Source: Myxococcales bacterium (GTDB taxonomy: Bacteria; Myxococcota; Myxococcia; Myxococcales; UBA5297). Taken from it: a stretch of 40,816 bases of DNA. The translations under genes were made by a program, and so were the position numbers. The notes beneath the pieces were generated by a model that was not told the DNA's origin, made no database searches, and was given only the letters and a program-made list of their open reading frames with translations. Location: assembly GCA_031262165.1 (NCBI GenBank), contig JAISIF010000065.1, positions 1 through 40,816 on the forward strand, read 5' to 3'. The stretch's first letter is position 1. Each line of letters starts with the position of its first letter. This document shows, one piece after another, positions 34,078 through 40,816 of the stretch.

Positions 34078-34667
34078 GACAGGCATTTCGTTTCTCAGGG
34101 CGCGACGAGCTGATTGAAGCCTCGCGCGCTTTGGAAAATCGATTCACCTCGATTTCATGAGTATCGGGATCAGGTATGGTGGATTTTTCTTCTGAAACCC
34201 CCGCCAAAGCCTTCTTTTCGTTTTCCGAGCGATTCAGGCCTGTTTCCTCGATGATTCTCTCACCCGTGGGCATGACAAAACGGGGATGACACGGGCAATC
34301 AATCGGCTTTGGTCTCGGATTGAGTCCAGGCGGGCACCAGTTATCGCGACGAAGCCATTGCCAGTCCCTTTCGAGAAAGCCAGCTTTAGGCGTTCCAACC
34401 CTTTCAGCGCCCGCGCCCATTCCCGAAAACCTCTGAAAAATCAGTGGGTTAGATTTTGTCGAGAGAGAGCGAGACCCCTTTGGGCGACGGATACCGCAAG
34501 AAAGGACCCAGACATCGCGTTTTTCAAAAAAAGTGAAAACCTCTCCTCTTTTCGATTGCAGCCATCTTTTTTGATGCTTAAAACGCGCGGCGAATCAGTG
34601 AATGTACAAATCCATTGATTCGGATTTCTACGAAATCGTAACCTTTACTTCAAGAGAGGAATTCAAA
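34078..34667. other. 590-base gap without a convincing gene
   Basis: The region becomes AT-rich towards 34500-34660 (runs of A/T, possible leader of the AT-hook gene). Short open frames exist on both strands (for example 34286-34618 plus), but they lack Shine-Dalgarno sites and family similarity. A short frame at 34178 resembles read-through of a dispersed intergenic repeat. Confidence 0.35.
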
Positions 34668-35069
34668 ATGGCCAAGATGGATATGAGCGCCGTGATTCGC
34701 GCTATTGTCGCCGAAGAAGTCAAAACACAGCTGGCCCCTTATGCCGACGTGTTGGTCGATCTGCAGAAGCTCGTCGGAACCGATATGACAGTCCGCCGTG
34801 GCCCGGGCCGTCCCACGGCGCCCCGCGCCGACAAGCCGCGCCGCGCCGCGGCCCGTGGCGACAAGCCCGCGCTGGTCAGTGAGGCGGCCAAGACCGAGGT
34901 CTTGAAGTATCAGGAAGGCCAGCAAGTCCGCTACAAGCAGGGCCGTGGCGAGTTCGAGGCCATCATCGTCGGCATCGACGCCGAGATGGGGATGCTCAAG
35001 CTGGAACGCACCTCTGACAAGAAGCAGGTCGCCCGCCCCGCCGACAAGGTCTATCCCGTCGCGGGCTGA
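34668..35069 (+). CDS. Small AT-hook protein with C-terminal SH3/KOW-like domain
   Basis: The 133-residue protein has an N-terminal helix pair (MSAVIRAIVAEEVKTQLAPY, DVLVDLQKLVG) that may dimerise. Next is an AT-hook-type core RRGPGRP at 43-49 and a basic Ala/Arg/Lys/Pro stretch to about 75. The C-terminal domain (about 88-133; KYQEGQQVRYKQGRGEFEAI, IVGIDAEMGMLKLERTSDKK) resembles a small SH3/Tudor-like barrel. It probably binds AT-rich DNA as a chromatin-like or regulatory protein. I recall similar proteins in myxobacteria, unnamed. AGAGGA seven bases before ATG 34668 sets the start. Codon use fits the host. A strong terminator follows, so it is a single-gene unit. Confidence 0.82.
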   Translation: MAKMDMSAVIRAIVAEEVKTQLAPYADVLVDLQKLVGTDMTVRRGPGRPTAPRADKPRRAAARGDKPALVSEAAKTEVLKYQEGQQVRYKQGRGEFEAIIVGIDAEMGMLKLERTSDKKQVARPADKVYPVAG

Positions 35070-35119
35070 GCCTTTGGGGTGACACCCACCAGCGCCCTAT
35101 GAAGGGCCGTCGGTCCCTG

Positions 35120-35158
35120 AAAAGAGCCGAGAGCGCATCGAGCGTTCTCGGCTCTTTT
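35120..35158. terminator. Bidirectional rho-independent terminator
   Basis: AAAAGAGCCGAGA (35120-35132) pairs with TCTCGGCTCTTTT (35146-35158) with an inner GCGC...AGCG extension. T and A runs flank both sides. Confidence 0.85.
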
Positions 35159-35286
35159 CGTGTCCTGGATCCCTCCTCCAGAAAGCGCGCAAAAGCGCGG
35201 CGGAATTTGACAGCGGGAAGTCCTGACCCAGTATGCGCGCCCTTTTTTGCGACCCACTCGTCATTCATGACCTAAGGATGGAAGCG

Positions 35287-38200
35287 ATGCGTCAGAACTC
35301 GATGCGCCTGATCCCGGTGATTCTCCTCCTGCTCTCCCTGTCCGTACCCATGAGCACGGACGCGGCGCGAGCGGCACGCTCAACACAGCAAGCCAGGAAG
35401 TCCGCCGCTTCGGGCAAGGCGGCGGTGGCTGGAGAACTCAGCGGCAAGAGCGCCTCGCAGACGCCGGACAAGGGCCTGGCCGGAGACATCACGCGGCGCA
35501 AGGAAGAGAAGGCCAAGGACATCCCAGCCCTGCGCTACGACGACTACACGCTGGGCGTGGAGCTACAGGTCGCCTCCAAGCGCCACGAACAGATCGAGTC
35601 CTTGAAGAAGATCATCGATCTGGGGCCGAGCCCGGCAGAGGCGCCTGAGCTCACCTTCCGACTCGCCGAGCTCTACTGGGAGGAGTCGAAGTATCACTTC
35701 TTCGAGGCCAACCGGAAAGACGACGAGATCTTCAGGGCGAGGGCAGAGCAGAACCGCGCCGCGCTCGCGAAGGCCGAGGAAGAGAAGAAGCAGAGCCTGG
35801 GGCGCGTCACTCACTTCCAGAAGCTCGCCATCGACCAATACAGCTCGATCATCCGCAAATATGCCAAATACGAGCGCATGGACGAGGTGCTCTTCTATCT
35901 GGCCAAGACCATGTGGGACGCTGGCCAGGAGAAGAACTCGATCACCGTCTATCGGAAGCTGATCAAGGATCACTCGACGTCCAAGTTCCTGCCCGATGCC
36001 TACGTCGCGATCGGCCAATTCTACTTCAATGGCGCGCAGGGCAGACCCGACTACCTGTCCAGAGCCCTGCTCTCGTTCGAAGAGGCAGCGCGCTTCACCG
36101 ACAGCCAGGTCTATGGCTACGCGCTCTATATGCAGGCCTGGTGTCACTTCAACATGTCCGACCACGCAGCCGCCGCCGAGATGTTCAAGGCGGTCATCTA
36201 CCTGGGGGATATCCAGGGCGCCAAAGCCGACGCGAGGACCTCGTCGCTGGCGCGCGAGGCACGCAACGACTTCGTCCGGGCCTACAGCAACTTCGGCGAC
36301 GCCTTCACGGCCAAGACCGAGTTCCAGAAGGTCGGCGGTGCCGAGCAGTGGTGGAACATGCTCAAGGCCCTGGCCGGCCTCTATTACGTAGACGGTAAGG
36401 ATAAAGAGGCGACCATCGTCTACAAGATTATGCTCAACGAGCGGCCGCTCTCGCCCGAGGCGCCCTTCTTCCAGGGCCGCATCGTCGATTGCATCATGCG
36501 CGTCGGCGACAAGCGCAAGACGAGCGAGCAGGTCCGTGAGCTGGTCCGCATCACCCAAGAGGTCGAGCGCGCCGGGGTCATCGTCACGGAGAACGACAAG
36601 AAGGAATTCGAGGCGGCCAAAGAGCTGTCCGAGCGCACCCTGTCGAACCTGGCGGTCAACTGGCACAACGAGGCCAAGAAGACGCGCGACGAGAACACCT
36701 TCCTGCTCGCCGCCGACGTCTATCAGGACTACCTCGACATCTTCCCGAGGGCCGCGAAGAGCTACGACATGCGATTCTATTACGCGGAGCTCCTCAACGA
36801 CCATCTCAACAAATTCGACCGGGCCGCCGAGGAATACACGCAGGTCGTCCTGATGGATATCGCGCGCATGGAGCCACAGCCCGACGAGAATGGCGAGGCA
36901 CCCGAGCCGCAGAAGCCTGGCAAGTGGTTGGAGAACGCCAGCTACAACGCCATCCTCGCCTTCAACGTGGTCGCCACACAGTTCGAGCGGACCGAGAAGC
37001 TGCCCGAGAGCGATGGCAAGAACAGCCTCCCGATTCCGGCCATCAAGCAGCAACTCCTCGAGGCCTGCCTGCGCTACATCAAATACGTGCCCACAGGGAA
37101 TCAGCGGACCAACGTCATGTACATGGCCGCCCAGATCTTCTACCGCTACAATCACTTCGAGCGCTCGACCCCGATCTTCGCGGCCATCGCGCTGGAGTAT
37201 CCCGAGTCGGAGGTAGCAGTTCCCTCGGCGAACCTGGTGCTCGACGCCTTCAACCTCCAGGAGGACTGGGCGCAGATGAACGAGTGGGCGCGCAAGTTCT
37301 ATGCGGAGCCACGCCTGGCCAAGCGGGACTTCAAGGCCGAACTGGGCAAGCTGATCGAAATGAGCTCGTTCAAGCTCATCTCCGAGCTGGAGGCGAAGCA
37401 GGACTTCGTCGGCGCGGCCAACACCTACCTGACCTTCGTGGGTGAGTTCCCGAAGAGCGAGCTTGCCGATCAGGCGCTGTTCAACGCCTCGATCGACTTT
37501 TTCAAGGGCAAGCAGATCAACCGCTCGCTGGAGGTCTGCGCCCGCCTCATCGCGGAGTATCCCAAGTCGCGCTTCCTGCCGCAGTGCCTCTACGCCAACG
37601 GCGAGACCTACGAGATGGTCGGCGACTTCGAGCTCGCCGCGCAGAGCTACGAGGCCTACGCCAACGCCTACGCCAAGCAGGATGCCAAGTCGTCCGCGTC
37701 CGCCGCCAGTGGGGCCAAGTTCGAGCAGGACAAGGCTCAGACGGGCCTGTTCAACGCCGGCGTGTTCCGCGAAGGCCTGGGCCAGCCGCGCGAGGCCCTC
37801 AAGAACAGGTCGCTCTACCTGGACCTGTGGCCGAACAGCAAAGACGCCGAGGCGCTCTCGCTGTCGATGAACGAGCTCCTCGAGAAGACGGGCCAGACGG
37901 GCAAGGCGCTTCAGCGGCTCGACGACTACGTCAAGGAGCACAGCCGGAACCCGGACAAGGTCCTCCAGGGACTGCTCAAGATCCTCAAGATCTACGAGAA
38001 GGCGCAGCGCCCCAAGGACCTCGAGCGCACGCTCCGGCTCATCCACGACTTTGCCTCGAAACTCACGCACGCGCAGCGCGACAAGCTCGGCGTGCAGGCC
38101 ATGGAGGCCGTGGCGCGGGCGGCTTACTGGTCCATCGAGCCCGAATTCGACGCCTACGCACGCATCTCGTTCCCCGAGGACGAGAAGAAGCTCAAGGGCG

Positions 38201-38961
38201 TGATGGAGGCCAAGCAGAAGGCCCTGGTGGGCGCCGAAAAGCGCTACTCCGAAGTCATCCTGATGAAGATCGCCGAGCCGGCCATCTGTTCGCTCTACAA
38301 GATCGGCCTGCTCTACAAGAATTTCGCGGATCAGCTGGGCAACGCGCCGATTCCCAAGATGCCGTTCCCTCAGCAGCTCAACCCCATCAGGCACCTGATG
38401 GATCGGCCGTGGGACAAGTGGCCGGCCGACTACAAGGAGGCCATCCCCGAGGCCGACTTCGAGAACATCAAGGCACAGCTCGCGGAGGCGGAAGAGCAGT
38501 TCAAGCAGGCCTACCGCGATCAGCTGTTCGAGTTCGCCATGCCCCTGGAGGAGAAGGCCGCCGACGGCTTCCTGCTGGCCGTCCAGGAGTCGCGCAACCT
38601 GGCGATCTACAACGACTGCGCGCGTGAGGCGCTGGCCCTGCTCGCGGAGAAATACAGGCCGAGCCAATTCCCGCGCGTCACCGAGCACCTGGCCGAGATC
38701 AAGCTCGAGGCCAGCGGCACGCAAGCTGGCAATGGCCTGATCGCCCACATCGTCGCGCCGCTCACCGACGGTGCCCCCTCGACGGAGGCGATCCAGCGGG
38801 CGGCCTCGACGACCGCGCCAGGCGCGGCGCCGAAGAGGCCCCAGGCAGCGCCTCAGGCTCAAGGCCGGACGCCGGCACCAGCCACGCCTTCACGTTCGTC
38901 GAGCCCGTCCACCACCGATGGCGACGAGCTCTTTGAACCGGACGAAGAGGGGCTCTTCTGA
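35287..38961 (+). CDS. Large secreted TPR protein, possibly GltD/AgnA-like
   Basis: About 1224 residues. ATG 35287 is preferred because AAGGA lies eight bases upstream; ATG 35278 abuts that site. A signal peptide (MRLIPVILLLLSLSVPMSTDA) is followed by a Lys/Ala/Ser-rich linker, then almost continuous TPR-type helices (FRLAELYWEESKYHFFEANR, YSSIIRKYAKYERMDEVLFY, AYVAIGQFYFNGAQ, LYYVDGKDKEATIVYKIML, to about 1130). The C-terminal 90 residues are Pro/Ala/Ser-rich, ending DELFEPDEEGLF. In M. xanthus a large periplasmic TPR protein (GltD/AgnA) works with the lipoprotein GltE/AglT in the Agl-Glt gliding machine. The next gene here is such a lipoprotein, which suggests, but does not prove, the same pair. 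Confidence 0.85.
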   Translation: MRQNSMRLIPVILLLLSLSVPMSTDAARAARSTQQARKSAASGKAAVAGELSGKSASQTPDKGLAGDITRRKEEKAKDIPALRYDDYTLGVELQVASKRHEQIESLKKIIDLGPSPAEAPELTFRLAELYWEESKYHFFEANRKDDEIFRARAEQNRAALAKAEEEKKQSLGRVTHFQKLAIDQYSSIIRKYAKYERMDEVLFYLAKTMWDAGQEKNSITVYRKLIKDHSTSKFLPDAYVAIGQFYFNGAQGRPDYLSRALLSFEEAARFTDSQVYGYALYMQAWCHFNMSDHAAAAEMFKAVIYLGDIQGAKADARTSSLAREARNDFVRAYSNFGDAFTAKTEFQKVGGAEQWWNMLKALAGLYYVDGKDKEATIVYKIMLNERPLSPEAPFFQGRIVDCIMRVGDKRKTSEQVRELVRITQEVERAGVIVTENDKKEFEAAKELSERTLSNLAVNWHNEAKKTRDENTFLLAADVYQDYLDIFPRAAKSYDMRFYYAELLNDHLNKFDRAAEEYTQVVLMDIARMEPQPDENGEAPEPQKPGKWLENASYNAILAFNVVATQFERTEKLPESDGKNSLPIPAIKQQLLEACLRYIKYVPTGNQRTNVMYMAAQIFYRYNHFERSTPIFAAIALEYPESEVAVPSANLVLDAFNLQEDWAQMNEWARKFYAEPRLAKRDFKAELGKLIEMSSFKLISELEAKQDFVGAANTYLTFVGEFPKSELADQALFNASIDFFKGKQINRSLEVCARLIAEYPKSRFLPQCLYANGETYEMVGDFELAAQSYEAYANAYAKQDAKSSASAASGAKFEQDKAQTGLFNAGVFREGLGQPREALKNRSLYLDLWPNSKDAEALSLSMNELLEKTGQTGKALQRLDDYVKEHSRNPDKVLQGLLKILKIYEKAQRPKDLERTLRLIHDFASKLTHAQRDKLGVQAMEAVARAAYWSIEPEFDAYARISFPEDEKKLKGVMEAKQKALVGAEKRYSEVILMKIAEPAICSLYKIGLLYKNFADQLGNAPIPKMPFPQQLNPIRHLMDRPWDKWPADYKEAIPEADFENIKAQLAEAEEQFKQAYRDQLFEFAMPLEEKAADGFLLAVQESRNLAIYNDCAREALALLAEKYRPSQFPRVTEHLAEIKLEASGTQAGNGLIAHIVAPLTDGAPSTEAIQRAASTTAPGAAPKRPQAAPQAQGRTPAPATPSRSSSPSTTDGDELFEPDEEGLF

Positions 38962-39073
38962 GCCGCACTCGACAGAGAACGAGATCACGGGCAGGCGTCT
39001 GACCTGCCCCATCCACGCCGATGGATGGACCGGCGGCGGGCATCCACGAGCTGCGCAAGACAGGATTTCTCCC

Positions 39074-40576
39074 ATGAACCAAACATCACGTCCGAACCTC
39101 CCGTCGCTCCTGGGCCTCCTGGGCCTCGCCGCGCTCTTGGTAGCGCCAGGCTGCGCGAGCCAGCCCAAGGCGCCCGTCCAGAGCCAGGCCGCCCCCGAAG
39201 AAGCCCGCCCGAACGATGGCCAGCCGCTCAGCCGCGCCCTGCGCCTGTTCGAGGACGCGCTGGCCTCCTTCGAGGAGCAGAAATCGCTCAAGGTCCACGA
39301 CTGGGAGTTGCTCGAGAAGAAATTTCAGGCCGCCATCGCCGCCGACAGCCAGTTCGCCGAGGCCTACTACAACCTGGGCGCCGTCTATGAGCGGATGCGC
39401 CGCCCCGAGGATGCCCGGCAGGCCTACCAGCGCGCGCTCCAGCTCAAGCCCCACTTCAAGGAGGCTGCCGAAAACCTGGCGCTGCTCCTCCAGAGCGAGG
39501 GCCGCCTGGGCGACGCGCTGGCCATGATCCAGGAGCTCCTGCGCCTGTATCCCGAAGACGGCGCGGCGCGTGCCCGCCTGGCCGCGCTCTACCTGGCCGC
39601 CGCAGATCACAAGCAGGCCATGCACCACGCCCGCGAAGCCTTGATGCGCGATCCCAAGAACCTGACCGCCTACAAGGTCATGATGAGCAGCTACCTCGAT
39701 CGCAACAACCTCGACATGGCTCGCCTGGTGGCGCTGCGGGCGACGAAGCTCGATGAGAACGACCCCGAGCTCTACTACATGATGGGCATCATCCAGGAGC
39801 GCCAGGGCGACCAGGTGGGCGCCATCTATCAATACAATCGCGCCATCGGACTGCGAGACGACTTCCTGCGCGCCCGGATCCGCATCGCCCAGATCGCGAC
39901 GAAGCACGCCGACTGGAGCACTGCGGCGGCGCAGTATCAGAAGATCGTCCAATACACCCCGACCAACCTCGAGGCGCGCTTGAACCTGGGCATCGCCTAC
40001 AAGGGCCTCGACGAGATCGACAAGGCGATGGCCGAATACGACGCCATCCTCCAGTCGCAGTCGCCCCTGGCGCTGGCCCACTTCGCGATGGGCATCCTGT
40101 TCCAATCCCACAAGGACCTGCCCGAACAGGCGCTCGAGCACTACAAGCAGTTCGTGGCCAAATCGACGACCACCGTGCCCGCCAACCATGCCGTCTTCGA
40201 GAAGATCCGCGAGTGCGAGCAGACTCTGCGCGAGATCGCCGAGGCCAAGGCCGCCGAGGAGCGCGCTGCCCGCGAGGCCGAGGTTCAGCGTCAGCGCGAA
40301 GAGGAGCAGCGCCGGATCGAGGAGGCCAACAAGCTCGCCGCAGAGAAGGCCCAGGAAGAGGCTGAGCAGGCCGCGCGCCAGAAGGCTGCGCAGGAGCTGC
40401 TCGACGGCAAACCGACCGAAGAGGGCGCCACGCCTGCCGCAGCAGAACCCGCGGCCGAGGGAGCAGCGGTAGAACCCGCGCCAGAGCCCACAGCCGAGGG
40501 AGCTGCGCCAGGGGAGGCTGACGCCACGCCGACGACCTCTGACGACGCCCCACTCGATGAGCCAGAAGGCGCCTGA
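39074..40576 (+). CDS. TPR lipoprotein, possibly GltE/AglT-like
   Basis: The 500-residue product has a lipoprotein signal (LLGLLGLAALLVAPGCAS; cysteine 27). About nine TPRs run from residue 55 to 350 (AEAYYNLGAVYERMRRPEDA, AAENLALLLQSEGRLGDAL, LEARLNLGIAYKGLDEIDKA). A Glu/Ala/Arg-rich helix (about 380-445; AEERAAREAEVQRQREEEQR) is probably coiled coil, and a Pro/Ala/Glu/Thr-rich tail follows. This arrangement fits outer-membrane TPR lipoproteins such as AglT of myxobacteria. AGGA lies about eight bases before the ATG. The open frame runs back into the preceding gene without family similarity. It follows the large TPR gene by 112 bases. Confidence 0.85.
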   Translation: MNQTSRPNLPSLLGLLGLAALLVAPGCASQPKAPVQSQAAPEEARPNDGQPLSRALRLFEDALASFEEQKSLKVHDWELLEKKFQAAIAADSQFAEAYYNLGAVYERMRRPEDARQAYQRALQLKPHFKEAAENLALLLQSEGRLGDALAMIQELLRLYPEDGAARARLAALYLAAADHKQAMHHAREALMRDPKNLTAYKVMMSSYLDRNNLDMARLVALRATKLDENDPELYYMMGIIQERQGDQVGAIYQYNRAIGLRDDFLRARIRIAQIATKHADWSTAAAQYQKIVQYTPTNLEARLNLGIAYKGLDEIDKAMAEYDAILQSQSPLALAHFAMGILFQSHKDLPEQALEHYKQFVAKSTTTVPANHAVFEKIRECEQTLREIAEAKAAEERAAREAEVQRQREEEQRRIEEANKLAAEKAQEEAEQAARQKAAQELLDGKPTEEGATPAAAEPAAEGAAVEPAPEPTAEGAAPGEADATPTTSDDAPLDEPEGA

Positions 40577-40701
40577 GCTTCTCGTTCGACCCCAGGGCCA
40601 CCGAACGTCGGCTCACGCCTGGCGCGGTGCCTCGTGGGAGAATCGGTGTTCAGGTCCCCGACAGGCACGAAATCACCACTGTTGAACCTCGAAAAGCGCG
40701 C

Positions 40702-40728
40702 GGCCCCGTGTTAAGGGCGCCTTTTTTT
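40702..40728 (+). terminator. Possible terminator between the TPR lipoprotein gene and the next gene
   Basis: GGCCCC (40702-40707) can pair with GGGCGCC (40715-40721, one bulge), followed by TTTTTTT (40722-40728). It lies 18 bases before the next start codon. Confidence 0.4.
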
Positions 40729-40745
40729 CGAGACTGGAGGGTTCC

Positions 40746-40816
40746 ATGAAACGTGTCTTGATGTGCCTCGTTGCGCTGAGCTTGCTGGCCCCGGTCGTTG
40801 CCCTGGCCGCCGAGAA
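40746..40816 (+). CDS. N-terminus of a secreted protein, cut by the window end
   Basis: Only 23 full codons are present: MKRVLMCLVALSLLAPVVAL and AAE, a Sec signal peptide with cleavage likely after ALA. GGAGG six bases before the ATG gives strong support. It is the third envelope-protein gene in a row, and its identity cannot be judged from this fragment. Confidence 0.75.
   Translation, partial: MKRVLMCLVALSLLAPVVALAAE

Noticed and set aside
33377-34420. A 347-codon minus-strand frame overlapping the HelD-like gene end and the following gap
   Set aside because: Most of it is antisense to the conserved SF1 motifs; the part in the gap has no ribosome-binding site or family match.
35563-38862. 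An open frame of about 1100 codons on the minus strand opposite the large TPR gene
   Set aside because: It mirrors the codon structure of the TPR gene in high-GC DNA, has no ribosome-binding site, and its Leu/Arg/Glu/Asp-rich sequence matches no family.

Overview
This is high-GC chromosomal sequence from a Gram-negative, predatory/gliding-type bacterium, most likely Myxococcota (the former Deltaproteobacteria; a Bradymonadia- or Polyangia-like lineage is my guess, not a proof). The reasons are the many lipobox lipoproteins and tetratricopeptide (TPR) proteins, a membrane protein ending in a domain I associate with the myxobacterial MXAN_5187 family, an AT-hook/SH3-like small protein, and a TPR pair at the right end that resembles the GltD (AgnA)/GltE (AglT) gliding or trafficking proteins. 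Typical bacterial housekeeping genes are scattered among them: ndk, pyrH-frr, ruvB, dnaB, a Maf-type pyrophosphatase.

Layout. 0.1-4.7 kb, minus strand: a calcineurin-like phosphoesterase lipoprotein with C-terminal WEDD repeats and a TPR/coiled-coil periplasmic protein, with a 150-bp MITE-like element directly upstream. 5.0-8.0 kb, plus strand: ndk, a CNNM/CorC-type transporter, a GDT1-type cation exporter. 8.3-11.1 kb: MXAN_5187-like two-TM protein and a zinc-ribbon protein. 11.7-13.1 kb: pyrH-frr. 13.9-16.8 kb: a TPR/one-TM envelope protein, a lipoprotein, then ruvB. 16.8-18.1 kb: an AT-rich island with one foreign-looking minus-strand gene and a frameshifted remnant. 18.1-24.9 kb: Bax-inhibitor-1 protein, an outer-membrane barrel candidate, a TPR lipoprotein, a His-rich CDF metal exporter, a DAGK-family lipid kinase. 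25.1-28.9 kb: dnaB, a decayed DUF559 gene, maf, a site-2 protease. 29.1-34.0 kb: MBOAT acyltransferase, a duplicated-domain lipoprotein, a HelD-like ATPase. 34.7-40.8 kb: AT-hook protein, the two TPR proteins, and the start of a further secreted protein cut by the window edge.

The most unusual content is not a gene. Between 8.0 and 28.0 kb a dispersed element with inverted ends (consensus CTWAGGACTTATCCCT) and a conserved internal hairpin occurs five times, in full (about 160 bp) or internally deleted (about 100 bp) form, with two further end fragments. All seven lie between genes. Other short repeat families are a GGGAGAGGG palindrome that often doubles as a terminator, a 28-bp perfect palindrome at 34050, the separate 150-bp MITE at 4681, and two C10 tracts in 5' leaders. 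One copy of the main element abuts the truncated 5' end of a DUF559 nuclease remnant, and an inverted repeat pair encloses both.

Most genes face rightwards and appear to be short transcription units separated by these repeats and by recognisable hairpin terminators. Apart from pyrH-frr, the envelope pairs at 13.9-15.5, 19.2-22.2 and 35.3-40.6 kb, and possibly MBOAT-lipoprotein, there are few clear operons. No tRNA, rRNA, CRISPR array, intact transposase, integrase or recognisable defence cassette was seen.
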